The notes: generated by a model not told the origin, from the letters alone. A DNA stretch of 64,000 nt from Pseudomonas sp. efr-133-TYG-5 (GCF_030209175.1 NZ_JARVSM010000009.1:124001-188000), one strand, 5' to 3'. Positions 9,017 to 19,171 are shown, counted from the stretch's first letter. A program made the numbers and translations.

Positions 9017-9715
9017 CTACAGACTGTTGTCACTCAACAGCCGATACCCGACGCCCGCCTCGGTCACGATAAACCGTGGCCGCGTCGGATCGTCGGCCAG
9101 TTTCTGCCGCAGATGGCCGACGACGATGCGCAGGTAATGGCTGTCCTCGGTGTGGGTGGGGCCCCAGATATCCTTGAGCAACTGCTGCTGGGTGATCACC
9201 CGCCCCGGATGCCGCGCCAGTTGCGCCAGCACCGCGTACTCCTTGCGGGTCAGGGCCACTTCGGCGCCGTCGAGCAGCACCCGCCGATAGGCCAGGTCCA
9301 CGGTCAGCGGGCCGAAACTCAACGCGGCCTGCTGCGCTTCACCGACAGGGGCCTGGCGCAGCAATGCCCGCACCCGGGCGAGAAATTCCTGTATGCCGAA
9401 CGGCTTGGTCACATAGTCATTGGCGCCGCCATCCAGGGCCTGGACTTTCTGCCCTTCGCTGGCACGCACCGACAGCACCAGCACCGGTGCGGTGGCCCAT
9501 TCGCGAAACTCGCGCAGCACCTGCTGGCCGTCCATGTCCGGCAGGCCGAGGTCGAGTACCAGCAGATCCGGTTTGTTCAGCGCCGCCTGCGCCAGGCCCT
9601 CGGCGCCGGTGCCGGCCTCGAGCACTTTGTAGCCCTGCGAAGCGAGGCTGATGCGCAGGAATTTACGGATCTGCGGTTCATCGTCGATGACCAAAATGGT
9701 CGCGGTCTGGCTCAT
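9017..9715 (-). CDS. kdpE: KdpE response regulator
   Basis: A 232-residue OmpR-family response regulator. The receiver domain (1-120) has the acidic pair Asp11/Asp12, phospho-acceptor Asp55 in LVLDLGLPD and the conserved Lys of VTKPF. The C-terminal winged helix (about 135-228) ends with HLRQKL and GVGYRL. It is phosphorylated by KdpD when K+ is low and activates kdpFABC. It lies 48 nt downstream of kdpD in the same direction. A candidate binding site lies at 17271-17288. Confidence 0.96.
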   Translation of the reverse strand: MSQTATILVIDDEPQIRKFLRISLASQGYKVLEAGTGAEGLAQAALNKPDLLVLDLGLPDMDGQQVLREFREWATAPVLVLSVRASEGQKVQALDGGANDYVTKPFGIQEFLARVRALLRQAPVGEAQQAALSFGPLTVDLAYRRVLLDGAEVALTRKEYAVLAQLARHPGRVITQQQLLKDIWGPTHTEDSHYLRIVVGHLRQKLADDPTRPRFIVTEAGVGYRLLSDNSL

Positions 9716-9763
9716 GAATTCATATCAACGCAAAAGATTGGCAAGAGAGTAGCGCAGCCGGGC

Positions 9764-12415
9764 TCAGGCTTCATTGTCCATCCCCGGTTGCGATTGCAGC
9801 GGCAGGTGCAGGGTGATGCAGGTACCGCGACCGTCGATGCCGTCGCCGACGCTGATCCGCCCACCGTGGGCACCGACCATGCCCTGACAGATCGCCAGGC
9901 CCAGGCCGGTGCCCTGCCCGCCACGATCGCCGCGGGCGGCGGTGTAGAACATGTCGAAAATCTTCGCTCGCTCATCGAGCGGAATCCCGGGCCCTTCATC
10001 GCTGACCGCGAAAAACACCTCGTTGTCATCCGCTCCGGCGCGCAGTTGCAGGCGGCCATGGCTCGGCGAGAACCGCGCGGCGTTTTCCAGCACGTTGACC
10101 AGCGCCTGTTCGATCAGCGCCGCGTGCACGTACAGCAGCGGCAGCTCGTTCGGCACTTCGGTGCTGACCTGCAACGAGGACAGCACCGCACGCAGGCGAT
10201 TGAGCGCACTGCCGACGATGTCCGCCGGCGCCACCCAGTCCCGCGCCAGCTTCAAGGCACCGTGGCCGAGGCGGGTCATGTCCAGCAGGTTCTGGATGTA
10301 GCGGTCGAGACGCTCGGCCTCATCGCGGGTGCCTTCGAGCAGTTCACGGCGGTCCTCCAGCGGGATCGCCTCGCCGAGGGCCAGCAGGCTGTCGATGCTG
10401 CCACGCATGGCGGTCAGCGGCGTGCGCAGATCGTGCGACACCGACGCCAGCAAGGCGCTGCGCAGCTGTTCGGTTTCACCGTGCAGGCGCGCCGCTTCGA
10501 GGTCATCGGCCAGTTGCGCCCGGGCCAGGGCCTGGGCCAGCGGCTGACTGAGAGCAGTGAGCAACCGTCGGCGCTGACCGCTGAGGGTCTGGCCTTCCCG
10601 GGCGCAGACGCCGAGCAGGGCCAGCGGCCCGTCCTCCACCGACAGCGGCCACCACCACCAGCGCCCGAACGGCAACGTGCCGGTGCCCATGCCGGCCGGC
10701 TGGTCGTGCTGCCAGGCCCAGTCGGCGGCGGCGCGTTCCGACTCGCTGAATTGCAGCGGCCCGCCGGTCTCGACCTTCCAGCCGCCCTGGCCGTCGCGGT
10801 TGAGCAGGCACAGTTGCAGGTCGCTCCAGCCGTTGAGGTGCTGCGCGGCGGCGCTGATCACAGCCTGACGGTCCGTGGCGGCGGTGAGTTTGCGTGACAG
10901 GTCGAGCAGCTCGGTGGTCTCTTCCTGGGTGTCGCGCAGGGCCTGCAACTGACGGCGTTGGCGCGCCGCCAGGTTGCCGGTGAGCGCGGCCATCAGCAGG
11001 AAGAACAGCAAGGTCAGGACGTCTTCTTCGCGCTGGATGCTGAAGGAAAAATTCGGTGGGATGAACAGAAAATCGTAGGTCAGGAACGACAGCGCGGCAC
11101 AGGCCAGCGCCGGGCCGAGACTGCTGCGCACCGCCACCAGCAGCACCGCCGCGAGGAACACCAGCGAGATGTTCGGCAGCGGCAGCACACTCGACACCGC
11201 CCATGCCAGCGCACTGGCCAGAATCGTCGCCACCAGCGCCAGCACATAGTCGAACCAGACCAGGGTCGGTGCGCTGCGCGGACGCGGCTGCGGATGCTCG
11301 TGATCGTTGTCGAGGACGTTGATTTCCAGGCCGTGGGCCTGGCGCAACAGGCGCGCCGCCAGGCCTCCGCCGAACAGGCGGCGGCGCAGGCTCGGCCGCG
11401 ACTGGCCGACCAGCACCAGGCTTGCGCGGCGTTCAGCCGCATGCTGGATCAGGGTTTTCGCCACTTCGCCGGCGCGCAGCAACACCACTTCGCCGCCGAG
11501 GCGCTCGGCCAGTTGCTGGGCGCTTTGCAGGCGCAGGCGCGATTGCTCGTCACGCACGCTGCCGTTGTCGACGTGCACCAGACTCCACGGCAGATGCCGG
11601 CGCTGGGCAACCCGACTGGCGTGACGCACCAGCCGCTCGGCCTGGGCATCGCCGTCGACGCCGACCAGCAGACGCCCGCGCACCGCCGGGGCAGCCTGGC
11701 CGAGCTGGCGATAACCCTGGGCCAGATCGTTATCGACCTGGGCGGCCGCGGTCTGCATCGCCAGCTCACGCAATGCGGTGAGGTTGGTCTGGGTGAAAAA
11801 CGCATCGATGGCCGCCCGCGCCTGCTCGGGCACGTAGACCTTGCCTTCACGCAGGCGCTCGAGCAATTCCCGGGGCGGCAGGTCGATCAGCAGCAGTTCG
11901 TAGGCCTCTTGCAGGACCCAGTCCGGCAGGGTTTCGCGCACCTGTACGCCGGTGATGCCGCGCACCTGATCGTTGAGGCTTTCCAGGTGCTGGACGTTGA
12001 CCGTGGTGAACACGTCGATGCCGGCGGCGAGCAGTTCCTGAATGTCCTGCCAGCGTTTCGCGTGGCGGCTGCCGGGGGCGTTGCTGTGCGCCAGTTCGTC
12101 GACCAGCACCAGTTTCGGTCTGGCCGCGAGCAGGCCGTCGAGGTCCATTTCTTCCAGCGTCACGCCACGGTATTCCGAGCGCACCAGCGGCAGTTGCGGC
12201 AAGCCGCTGAGCAGCGCTTCGGTTTCCGCGCGACCGTGGGTTTCGACCACCCCGGCGATGACTTTCACGCCCTGGCGCAACTGGCTGTGAGCCGCCTGCA
12301 GCATGGCGTACGTTTTGCCAACGCCCGGCGCGGCGCCGAGAAAGACCTTGAGCCGGCCACGGCCGTCGCGGGGCAGGTCGGCTAACAGCGCGTCGGCGCG
12401 GCCGGAATCACTCAT
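9764..12415 (-). CDS. kdpD: KdpD potassium-sensing histidine kinase
   Basis: An 883-residue sensor kinase with the full KdpD layout. The N-terminal KdpD domain holds Walker A GAAPGVGKT (about 27-35) and VLVDELAHSNAPGSRH. A universal-stress-protein domain (about 245-370), four clustered membrane helices of the DUF4118 type (about 390-490), a GAF-like region, HisKA with His661 in SHDLRTPLTAMRGS, and an ATPase domain (NVLENAARFSP, GPGIP, GTGLGL) follow. It controls KdpE phosphorylation. The gap to kdpC carries a repeat hairpin that may lower its co-transcription with kdpFABC. Confidence 0.96.
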   Translation of the reverse strand: MSDSGRADALLADLPRDGRGRLKVFLGAAPGVGKTYAMLQAAHSQLRQGVKVIAGVVETHGRAETEALLSGLPQLPLVRSEYRGVTLEEMDLDGLLAARPKLVLVDELAHSNAPGSRHAKRWQDIQELLAAGIDVFTTVNVQHLESLNDQVRGITGVQVRETLPDWVLQEAYELLLIDLPPRELLERLREGKVYVPEQARAAIDAFFTQTNLTALRELAMQTAAAQVDNDLAQGYRQLGQAAPAVRGRLLVGVDGDAQAERLVRHASRVAQRRHLPWSLVHVDNGSVRDEQSRLRLQSAQQLAERLGGEVVLLRAGEVAKTLIQHAAERRASLVLVGQSRPSLRRRLFGGGLAARLLRQAHGLEINVLDNDHEHPQPRPRSAPTLVWFDYVLALVATILASALAWAVSSVLPLPNISLVFLAAVLLVAVRSSLGPALACAALSFLTYDFLFIPPNFSFSIQREEDVLTLLFFLLMAALTGNLAARQRRQLQALRDTQEETTELLDLSRKLTAATDRQAVISAAAQHLNGWSDLQLCLLNRDGQGGWKVETGGPLQFSESERAAADWAWQHDQPAGMGTGTLPFGRWWWWPLSVEDGPLALLGVCAREGQTLSGQRRRLLTALSQPLAQALARAQLADDLEAARLHGETEQLRSALLASVSHDLRTPLTAMRGSIDSLLALGEAIPLEDRRELLEGTRDEAERLDRYIQNLLDMTRLGHGALKLARDWVAPADIVGSALNRLRAVLSSLQVSTEVPNELPLLYVHAALIEQALVNVLENAARFSPSHGRLQLRAGADDNEVFFAVSDEGPGIPLDERAKIFDMFYTAARGDRGGQGTGLGLAICQGMVGAHGGRISVGDGIDGRGTCITLHLPLQSQPGMDNEA

Positions 12416-12464
12416 GCTTGAAGCTCTCTTCCTGATGTTTGTGTATTGCCGGGACTGCCGTCAT

Positions 12465-12525
12465 CGCTGGCAAGCCAGCTCCCACAGGGGGAATGCGTGC
12501 TCCTGTGGGAGCTGGTTTGCCAGCG
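12465..12525. repeat. Long palindromic repeat between kdpC and kdpD
   Basis: 24-nt arms at 12465-12488 and 12502-12525 that are near-perfect inverted copies (CGCTGGCAAGCCAGCTCCCA type). This REP-like family is distinct from the CGCGAGCAAGCC copies at 8900 and 17341. It could attenuate read-through from kdpFABC into kdpDE. Confidence 0.88.
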
Positions 12526-12543
12526 ATTGGCCGCGCCACCGAT

Positions 12544-13089
12544 TCAGAGCTTTTCCAGCGCCAGGTTCAGCTCCAGCACATTCACCACCGGCGGGCCCAC
12601 CAGCGGCTGTTCGATGTGCGCGTCGAGCAGTTGCTGCACGGTCGCAACCGGCAGGTTGCGCGCGGCGGCGACACGCGCCAGTTGATAGGCAATCGCTGCC
12701 GGTGGCAAGTGCGGATCGAGGCCGCTGCCGGAGGTGGTCAGCAAGGCCAGCGGCACCGGGCCCTGGCCGGGCACCTGCAACTTGCCGGCGTCGTCGATGA
12801 CTCGGGTCGCCAGTGCGGGATTGCTCGGCGACAGGTTGCTCGCGCTGCTCGACACCGTGGCAAAGGCACCGGCCGAAGGACGCGGATGGAACCAGGCATC
12901 GCCGGCGAAATCCTGGGCGATCAGCGCCGAACCGCGCACCTTGCCCTCGGCATCGCGCACCAGGCTGCCGTTGGCCTGCGCCGGGAACGCGACTTGCGCG
13001 ACACCGGTGACCACCAGTGGATAGGCAACGCCGGTGACCAGGGTCATCAGCACCAGCAGGCTCAGGGCCGGACGTAACATTGTGGACAT
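12544..13089 (-). CDS. kdpC: KdpC subunit of K+-transporting ATPase
   Basis: A 181-residue KdpC with one N-terminal membrane helix (about 5-27, followed by [14 protein letters not shown]) and a periplasmic domain. Family motifs are seen: [19 protein letters not shown], the [12 protein letters not shown] segment, and RVAAARNLP. KdpC stabilises the KdpFABC complex and its ATP binding. The ATG at 13089 has GAGGATT upstream; an in-frame extension to 13137 lacks support. It is separated from kdpB by an unusual 229-nt spacer. Confidence 0.95.
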   Translation of the reverse strand: MSTMLRPALSLLVLMTLVTGVAYPLVVTGVAQVAFPAQANGSLVRDAEGKVRGSALIAQDFAGDAWFHPRPSAGAFATVSSSASNLSPSNPALATRVIDDAGKLQVPGQGPVPLALLTTSGSGLDPHLPPAAIAYQLARVAAARNLPVATVQQLLDAHIEQPLVGPPVVNVLELNLALEKL

Positions 13090-13144
13090 TTCGCAATCCT
13101 CGAATTCATTGGGCAAACGTTGGCGGGGGGCCAGCAATATCCAT

Positions 13145-13309
13145 CCCCCTCACCCCAACCCTCTCCCCCAAGCTGGGCGAGGGGGAAAGGGCGCCGATCT
13201 CTGTACTGTTCAAGTCCCGAGTTCGGCTCGATATCTCAGGTCGGTGTCACTCGCCAGAACACCACGGCCAGTCCCCTCACCCGCCGCAGAGGGTCAAGGT
13301 GAGGGGCTC
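13145..13309. repeat. Inverted repeat element between kdpB and kdpC
   Basis: The two ends are inverted copies of one C-rich unit: 13145-13186 begins CCCCCTCACCCCAACCCTCT, and the complement of 13271-13309 begins CCCCTCACCTTGACCCTCT. The element fills most of the kdpB-kdpC gap. No reading frame is evident inside. Confidence 0.75.
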
Positions 13310-13318
13310 TTCTCGGCC

Positions 13319-15376
13319 TCAGACCAGATGCAGCGCCGTGAGCAGCATGTCGATCGCCTTGATCCCCACGAACGGCACCAGGATCCCGCCCAGGCCATAG
13401 ATCAGCAGGTTGCGGCGCAGCAACGCCGCCGCACTCGCTGCCTGCACACGCACGCCACGCAGCGCCAGCGGAATCAGCACGACGATGATCAGCGCGTTGA
13501 AGACGATGGCCGAGAGGATCGCGCTCTGCGGACTGGCCAGGTGCATGATGTTCAGCACGCCCAGTTGCGGGTAGATCGCGGCGAACAGCGCCGGCAGGAT
13601 CGCGAAATACTTGGCCACGTCGTTGGCGATGGAAAAGGTCGTCAGCGCGCCTCGGGTCACCAGCAATTCCTTGCCGATCTGTACGACGTCCAGCAGCTTG
13701 GTCGGGTCGCTGTCGAGGTCGACCATGTTGGCCGCTTCGCGCGCCGCTTGCGTACCGTCATTCATCGCCATGCCGACGTCGGCCTGGGCCAGTGCCGGCG
13801 CATCGTTGGCACCGTCGCCGCACATGGCGACCAGACGACCGTCGTTCTGCTCGTGACGAATGCGGGCGAGTTTTTTCTCCGGCGTCGCCTCGGCAAGCAC
13901 GTCATCGACCCCGGCTTCGGCCGCGATGGCCGCAGCGGTCAGCGGGTTGTCGCCGGTGACCATCACGGTGCGGATCCCCAGTTTGCGCAGCTCGGCGAAA
14001 CGCTCGCGAATGCCTGGCTTGACCACGTCCTTGAGATGGATCGCGCCGAGCAGCTTGCCGTCGGCGCAGACCAGCAACGGCGTGCCGCCGCTCTGGGCAA
14101 TCTTGTCGATTTCCCGCGACAGCGCCGGGGCCAGGTCGGCGCGTTGCTGACCGAGGAAGGCCAGCAGCGAATCCACCGCGCCCTTGCGGAACACGCGCCC
14201 CTGATAATCAACCCCGGACAAACGGGTTTCCGCACTGAACGGCACCGCCGTCAGGGTTTCTGCCGCCGGCTCGGGCTGCGGATGCAGACCGCGCAGGTAT
14301 TCGACGATGGATTTGCCTTCGGCGGTTTCATCCGCCAGCGAAGCGAACAGCGCGCCCTCGGCCAGCTCGCGAGCACTCACGCCCGGTGCGGCATATACCG
14401 CGCTGCAACGACGGTTACCGAAAGTGATGGTGCCGGTCTTGTCCAGCAACAGCACGTGCACGTCGCCTGCGGCTTCCACCGCGCGGCCGGACTTGGCGAT
14501 CACGTTCAGGCGCACCAGGCGATCCATGCCGGCAATGCCGATGGCCGACAGCAGGCCACCGATGGTGGTCGGAATCAGCGTCACCAGCAGCGCCACCAGA
14601 AACACCAGCGGCAGGCTGCCATTGGCAAAGTGAGCGAACGGCTGCAGCGTCACCACCACCAGCAGGAAGATCAGGGTCAGGCCGATCAGCAGGATGTCCA
14701 GCGCCACTTCGTTCGGGGTCTTCTGGCGCTTGGCGCCTTCGACCAGCGCGATCATCCGGTCGAGGGTCGACTCGCCAGGGTTGGCGGTGATCTTCACCAG
14801 CAGCCAGTCGGACACCAGGCGGGTGTTGCCGGTGACCGCGGAACGGTCGCCGCCGGACTCGCGGATCACCGGCGCCGATTCACCGGTGATCGCCGCTTCG
14901 TTGACCGCCGCGATGCCTTCGATGACCTCACCGTCGCCAGGGATCATCTCGCCGGCTTCGACACGCACCACATCGCCTTTGCGCAGACTAACGGCGGGCA
15001 CCACCTGGAAGCTGCCGTTGGCCAGTTTGCGCCGGGCGCTGAGGCCTTCGCTGCCAGCCTTGAGGCTGTCGGCGCGAGCCTTGCCGCGACCTTCGGCAAG
15101 CGCCTCGGCGAAGTTGGCAAACAGCACGGTGAACCACAGCCACAACGCGATCTGCGCAGCGACGAACGTCGGCACACTGCTGTCGGGAATGAAGCACAGC
15201 ACGGTGGTCAGGATCGCAGTCAGTTCGACCACCAGCATCACCGGCGAGCGCTGCAATTGCCGCGGGTCGAGCTTGACGAAGGCTTGCACCAGCGCCGGCC
15301 GCCACAGGGCCGAGATCGCGGTTTTCGCTTGTTCCGGCGCCTTGGCGGCGACGGGCTTGATTGCAGGCATATTCAT
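13319..15376 (-). CDS. kdpB: KdpB ATPase subunit
   Basis: A 685-residue P-type ATPase catalytic subunit of the normal KdpB length. Visible motifs are TGES (actuator loop, in [10 protein letters not shown]), the phosphorylation site [17 protein letters not shown]-type nucleotide-binding residues, [14 protein letters not shown] and the hinge [16 protein letters not shown]. It hydrolyses ATP to drive K+ import through KdpA. The start ATG at 15376 has AGGA 8 nt upstream and lies 10 nt after kdpA. Confidence 0.97.
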   Translation of the reverse strand: MNMPAIKPVAAKAPEQAKTAISALWRPALVQAFVKLDPRQLQRSPVMLVVELTAILTTVLCFIPDSSVPTFVAAQIALWLWFTVLFANFAEALAEGRGKARADSLKAGSEGLSARRKLANGSFQVVPAVSLRKGDVVRVEAGEMIPGDGEVIEGIAAVNEAAITGESAPVIRESGGDRSAVTGNTRLVSDWLLVKITANPGESTLDRMIALVEGAKRQKTPNEVALDILLIGLTLIFLLVVVTLQPFAHFANGSLPLVFLVALLVTLIPTTIGGLLSAIGIAGMDRLVRLNVIAKSGRAVEAAGDVHVLLLDKTGTITFGNRRCSAVYAAPGVSARELAEGALFASLADETAEGKSIVEYLRGLHPQPEPAAETLTAVPFSAETRLSGVDYQGRVFRKGAVDSLLAFLGQQRADLAPALSREIDKIAQSGGTPLLVCADGKLLGAIHLKDVVKPGIRERFAELRKLGIRTVMVTGDNPLTAAAIAAEAGVDDVLAEATPEKKLARIRHEQNDGRLVAMCGDGANDAPALAQADVGMAMNDGTQAAREAANMVDLDSDPTKLLDVVQIGKELLVTRGALTTFSIANDVAKYFAILPALFAAIYPQLGVLNIMHLASPQSAILSAIVFNALIIVVLIPLALRGVRVQAASAAALLRRNLLIYGLGGILVPFVGIKAIDMLLTALHLV

Positions 15377-15386
15377 GATGGATTCC

Positions 15387-17081
15387 TTAGAAGCCCATAC
15401 TCAAATGTTCGGCGATTGGGCCGAGCGCCAGGGTCGGCAAGAAGGTCAGGCCGCCCACCAGCAGAATGGTCACGGTCAACAGGGTCACGAACAGCGGGCC
15501 GTGGGTCGGGAAGCTGTTCTGGCCGATCGGCGCGGTTTTCTTCATCGCCAGGCTGCCGGCCAGGGCCAGTACCGGGAGGATGTAACCGAAGCGGCCGATC
15601 AACATGCCGAGGCCGAGCATCAGGTTGTGGAACGCGGTGTTCGCCGTCAGCCCGCCGAATGCCGAGCCGTTGTTGGCACTGGCCGAGGTGTAGGCGTACA
15701 GCAACTGGCTGAAACCGTGCGGGCCGGGGTTGCTGATGGTCGCCGCCGGGCCTGGCAAGCTCGCGGCAATCGCGCCCAGCACCAGCACGCCGACCGGCAT
15801 CACCAGCAGGGTCACCACCAGCAACTGCACTTCTCTGGCCTGCAGCTTTTTACCCAGGTATTCCGGCGTGCGCCCGATCATCAGGCCGGCGAGGAATACT
15901 GCGATCAGCACGTTCAGCAGCATGCCGTAGAGCCCGGCACCGACGCCGCCGAAGATCACTTCGCCGACCATCATGTTGACCAGCGCGACCATGCCGCTGA
16001 GCGGGTTGAGGCTGTCGTGCATGCCATTGACCGAGCCGTTCGACGCGGCGGTCGTGGTCACCGACCAGAGCACGGTGGCGGTGGTGCCGAAGCGCGCTTC
16101 CTTGCCTTCCAGCGGCGCGGTCTGCTCGACGGCGGCGTTGTTCAGCGCCGGGTTCGGCTGGTACTCGGCCCACAGCGAAGTGGCGCCGCCGATGATGAAC
16201 AGCGCGAGCATGCAGCCGATGATCGCGCGGCTCTGGCGCAGATCCTTGACGTAGTGGCCAAAAGTGAACACCAGCGCCACCGGGATCAGGATGATCGAAG
16301 CGACTTCGAACAGGTTGCTCCACGCGGTCGGGTTCTCGAACGGATGCGCCGAGTTGACCCCGAAGAAACCACCGCCGTTGGTGCCCAGTTGCTTGATCGC
16401 AATCTGGCTGGCCGCCGGGCCGAGCGGAATCACCTGATCGACGCCCTGCAGGGTGACCGCATTGACGTATTGCGCGAAGGTCTGTGGCACGCCCTGCCAT
16501 ACCAGGTACAACGCCAGCAGCAGGCACAGCGGCAGCAGGCCGTAGAGCGTAGCGCGGGTCATGTCGACCCAGAAGTTGCCGAGGGTCTTGGTCGATTTGC
16601 GGCCGATGCCACGGCACAGCGCGACGAGAACGGCCAGGCCGGTCGCGGCGCTGACGAAGTTCTGCACGGTGAGACCGACCATCTGGCTCAGGTAGCTCAG
16701 CGAGGCTTCACCGCTGTAGGCCTGCCAGTTGGTGTTGGTCATGAAACTGACGGCGGTGTTGAACGCCAGCGTCCACTCCTGGCCCGGCAGGTTCTGCGGG
16801 TTGAGTGGCAGGTGATCCTGGAACAGCAGGATCGCGAACAGCAGCAGGAAACCGGCGAGGTTGAACGCCAGCAGCGCCAGCGTGTACTTCTGCCAGCTCT
16901 GTTCGGCCTGCGGATCGACGCCGGCGATGCGGTAGCAACCGCGCTCGACCGGGCCGAGGATCGGCGTCAGCCAGGTGCGCTGGCCTTCCATCACTTTGTA
17001 GTAGAAGCGCCCGAGGAACGGCGCCGGCAGCAAGACCACCGCGAAGAACGCGAGGATCAGCCAATAGTCATAACTGTGCAT
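15387..17081 (-). CDS. kdpA: KdpA K+-binding channel-like subunit
   Basis: A 564-residue polytopic membrane protein of the KdpA family, related to SKT channels. Selectivity-filter-like segments are visible: [38 protein letters not shown], and [12 protein letters not shown]. It binds K+ and forms the uptake pathway. The start ATG at 17081 has AGGAGC upstream and gives the typical N-terminus [10 protein letters not shown]; the frame extends to 17273 but would add an arginine-rich, non-membrane stretch overlapping kdpF. Confidence 0.97.
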   Translation of the reverse strand: MHSYDYWLILAFFAVVLLPAPFLGRFYYKVMEGQRTWLTPILGPVERGCYRIAGVDPQAEQSWQKYTLALLAFNLAGFLLLFAILLFQDHLPLNPQNLPGQEWTLAFNTAVSFMTNTNWQAYSGEASLSYLSQMVGLTVQNFVSAATGLAVLVALCRGIGRKSTKTLGNFWVDMTRATLYGLLPLCLLLALYLVWQGVPQTFAQYVNAVTLQGVDQVIPLGPAASQIAIKQLGTNGGGFFGVNSAHPFENPTAWSNLFEVASIILIPVALVFTFGHYVKDLRQSRAIIGCMLALFIIGGATSLWAEYQPNPALNNAAVEQTAPLEGKEARFGTTATVLWSVTTTAASNGSVNGMHDSLNPLSGMVALVNMMVGEVIFGGVGAGLYGMLLNVLIAVFLAGLMIGRTPEYLGKKLQAREVQLLVVTLLVMPVGVLVLGAIAASLPGPAATISNPGPHGFSQLLYAYTSASANNGSAFGGLTANTAFHNLMLGLGMLIGRFGYILPVLALAGSLAMKKTAPIGQNSFPTHGPLFVTLLTVTILLVGGLTFLPTLALGPIAEHLSMGF

Positions 17082-17089
17082 AGCCGCTC

Positions 17090-17179
17090 CTAGTTCCGAT
17101 CCGCGCGCAACAGCGCAACCAACAGATAAATGAACAGCCCCACTGCCAACAGCAGTGACACCCCGTCCAGAACGCTCAT
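17090..17179 (-). CDS. kdpF: KdpF small subunit
   Basis: A 29-residue single-helix peptide, MSVLDGVSLLLAVGLFIYLL followed by VALLRADRN. Length and composition match KdpF, which stabilises the KdpABC complex in the membrane. GGAGATC precedes the ATG at 17179, and the stop lies 8 nt before kdpA. It is the first gene of the kdp operon. Confidence 0.9.
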   Translation of the reverse strand: MSVLDGVSLLLAVGLFIYLLVALLRADRN

Positions 17180-17270
17180 GGAAGATCTCCGTGTTACGGC
17201 GTATTGCCGCTTGTGCAGGCATTGTCGGAAAGGAGCGTGTAAAGGAACGAGAGCGAGGGGTGCGCCAGCG

Positions 17271-17288
17271 CATAAAGAAAGCGTAAAG
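17271..17288 (-). promoter_or_regulatory. Candidate KdpE binding site
   Basis: Read on the minus strand this is CTTTACGCTTTCTTTATG, two TTTA blocks flanking CTTT. It resembles the E. coli kdp operator (TTTA-CTTT-TTTACA pattern). It lies about 92-109 nt upstream of the kdpF start, a suitable place for an activator. Confidence 0.5.
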
Positions 17289-17340
17289 AGTGGGTTTATG
17301 CTGGCGTTACAGCGCGGCTTTGCGGCGTGCGGGCGGGCTT

Positions 17341-17425
17341 CTTCGCGGGCAAGCCCGCTCCCACTGGGGTAAGCGTTGTCTGGACGAGCGCATTTCAAAA
17401 TGTGCGAGCGGGCTTGCCCGCGAAG
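17341..17425. repeat. REP-type inverted pair
   Basis: CTTCGCGGGCAAGCCCGCTC at 17341-17365 and its inverted copy at 17404-17425. Same family as the pair at 8900-8992. Confidence 0.9.
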
Positions 17426-17536
17426 ACGGCAGCACAGACAACATCGCACCCAACTGGCGCACAACAATGCAGCCATCGAGCCGCGAACATCCCCGATACG
17501 ACAGCTTTAAGCTCATTACGACCCGCCAATACAAAA

Positions 17537-17552
17537 TGGCACGCGCACTGCA
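17537..17552 (+). promoter_or_regulatory. Sigma-54 (RpoN) type promoter of permease
   Basis: TGGCACG-CGCA-CTGCA fits the -24/-12 consensus TGGCACG-N4-TTGCA with one mismatch and has the required 10 nt between GG and GC. It ends 44 nt before the permease ATG. Sigma-54 control fits a gene for nitrogen-source uptake. Confidence 0.65.
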
Positions 17553-17596
17553 CACGCCCTCCCCTGAGCTTTCCAATCCGTTCAGGGAGCAAACGC

Positions 17597-18961
17597 ATGA
17601 ACACACAACTCAAACCGACGCTGGGCACGCTGCACCTGTGGGGCATCGCGGTCGGCCTGGTGATTTCCGGGGAGTATTTCGGCTGGAGCTACGGCTGGGG
17701 GGTGGCCGGGACGCTGGGGTTCCTGGTGACCTCGTTCATGGTCGCGACCATGTACACCTGCTTCATCTTCAGTTTCACCGAGCTGACCACGGCGATTCCC
17801 CATGCCGGCGGACCCTTTGCCTACAGCCGCCGCGCCTTCGGCGAGAAAGGCGGATTGATCGCAGGGCTGGCGACGCTGATCGAATTCGTCTTCGCCCCAC
17901 CGGCGATTGCCCTGGCCATCGGCGCCTACCTCAACGTGCAGTTCCCGGCACTCGATCCGAAGCACGCGGCAGTCGGCGCCTACATCGTCTTCATGACCCT
18001 GAACATCCTCGGCGTTAAGCTGGCCGCGACCTTCGAACTGGTGGTGTGCGTGCTGGCCGTCGCCGAACTGCTGGTGTTCATGGGCGTGGTGGCGCCGGCG
18101 TTCAGCTTCAGCCACTTCGCCCTCAATGGCTGGGCCGGCGCGGATGTTTTCGGCGCACCGGCGATTGCCGGGATGTTCGCCGCGATCCCCTTCGCGATCT
18201 GGTTCTTCCTCGCCATCGAAGGCGCGGCGATGGCGGCCGAAGAAGCCAAGGATCCCAAGCGGACGATTCCCAAGGCCTACATCAGCGGGATCCTGACCCT
18301 GGTGCTGCTGGCAATGGGTGTGATGTTCTTTGCCGGCGGCGTCGGCGACTGGCGCACCCTGGCCAACATCAACGACCCGTTGCCACAGGCGATGAAAGCG
18401 GTGGTCGGCGATAACTCGGGCTGGCTGCACATGCTGGTGTGGATCGGCCTGTTCGGCCTGGTGGCGAGTTTCCACGGGATCATCCTCGGCTATTCGCGGC
18501 AGTTCTTCGCCCTCGCCCGCGCGGGTTACCTGCCGGCGTCGCTGGCGAAACTGTCGCGCTTCCAGACCCCGCACCGGGCGATCATCGCCGGTGGCATCAT
18601 CGGCATCGCCGCCATCTACAGCGACGGCCTGATCAACCTCGGCGGCATGACCCTCACGGCCGCGATGATCACCATGGCGGTGTTCGGCGCGATCGTCATG
18701 TACATCATGAGCATGCTCAGCCTGTTCAAGCTGCGTAAGAGCGAGCCGAACCTGGAACGCACCTTCCGTGCGCCGTGCTACCCGCTGGTGCCGTTGATTG
18801 CCTTGCTGCTGGCCGTGGTGTGCCTGGTGGCGATGGCCTGGTTCAATGCGCTGATCGGGGTGATTTTCCTCGGCTTCATGGCGGTCGGCTTCGCCTACTT
18901 CCTGCTCACCGGGCAACTGCGCGCCAACGCGCCGGCCGATGCCATGCTCACCGGCCTCTGA
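17597..18961 (+). CDS. eat: Ethanolamine permease (APC superfamily)
   Basis: A 454-residue amino acid/polyamine/organocation permease with about 12 hydrophobic segments. The stretch LGTLHLWGIAVGLVISGEYF followed by GWSYGWG, and TELTTAIPHAGGPFAYSRRA, fit the ethanolamine permease group. It would import ethanolamine or a related small amine with protons across the inner membrane. GGGAG precedes the ATG at 17597, and a sigma-54 type promoter lies just upstream. The eutBC lyase genes are absent from the window, so substrate assignment rests on family resemblance. Confidence 0.78.
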   Translation: MNTQLKPTLGTLHLWGIAVGLVISGEYFGWSYGWGVAGTLGFLVTSFMVATMYTCFIFSFTELTTAIPHAGGPFAYSRRAFGEKGGLIAGLATLIEFVFAPPAIALAIGAYLNVQFPALDPKHAAVGAYIVFMTLNILGVKLAATFELVVCVLAVAELLVFMGVVAPAFSFSHFALNGWAGADVFGAPAIAGMFAAIPFAIWFFLAIEGAAMAAEEAKDPKRTIPKAYISGILTLVLLAMGVMFFAGGVGDWRTLANINDPLPQAMKAVVGDNSGWLHMLVWIGLFGLVASFHGIILGYSRQFFALARAGYLPASLAKLSRFQTPHRAIIAGGIIGIAAIYSDGLINLGGMTLTAAMITMAVFGAIVMYIMSMLSLFKLRKSEPNLERTFRAPCYPLVPLIALLLAVVCLVAMAWFNALIGVIFLGFMAVGFAYFLLTGQLRANAPADAMLTGL

Positions 18962-18985
18962 GCCACGGCGCCGGCACGGGTCGGT

Positions 18986-19033
18986 TGCGATCTTTTGCCC
19001 CTGGTTGTGTTGACCAGGCGCAAAAACATCGCA
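18986..19033. repeat. Long stem-loop repeat after permease gene
   Basis: Arms of about 20 nt at 18986-19005 and 19013-19033 are inverted near-copies (TGCGATCTTTTGCC with its partner GGCGCAAAAACATCGCA). It lies 24 nt after the permease stop and could terminate or stabilise its mRNA. Confidence 0.75.
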
Positions 19034-19171
19034 GCCTTCGTGACGCTTGCGGCGTGCATACGGCATAAGCGGCCTAGAATGGAACCACTGCGAATGCACT
19101 TTGCTCAAAGTGGTATGCAGCGTCGCACGGCGAAATCCTCGCCCGCCGAACTGCCATTAAGGAGAGCCGTT

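Larger units (their letters stand above)
17180..17596. other. Divergent control region, kdpF / ethanolamine permease
   Basis: This 417-nt gap without a gene holds, from left to right, the kdp leader and a KdpE-box-like site (17271-17288), a REP pair (17341-17425) and a sigma-54 type promoter for the permease (17537-17552). A short GC-rich frame on the plus strand across the REP pair is not considered coding. Confidence 0.7.

Noticed and set aside
13034-15712. Very long plus-strand reading frame (about 890 codons) opposite kdpB and kdpC
   Set aside because: It is antisense to kdpB/kdpC, composed of low-complexity R, A, Q, H and G-rich text, and is an effect of GC-rich third positions. The same holds for long frames opposite tyrA-aroA, hisC/pheA, serC, gyrA and kdpD.
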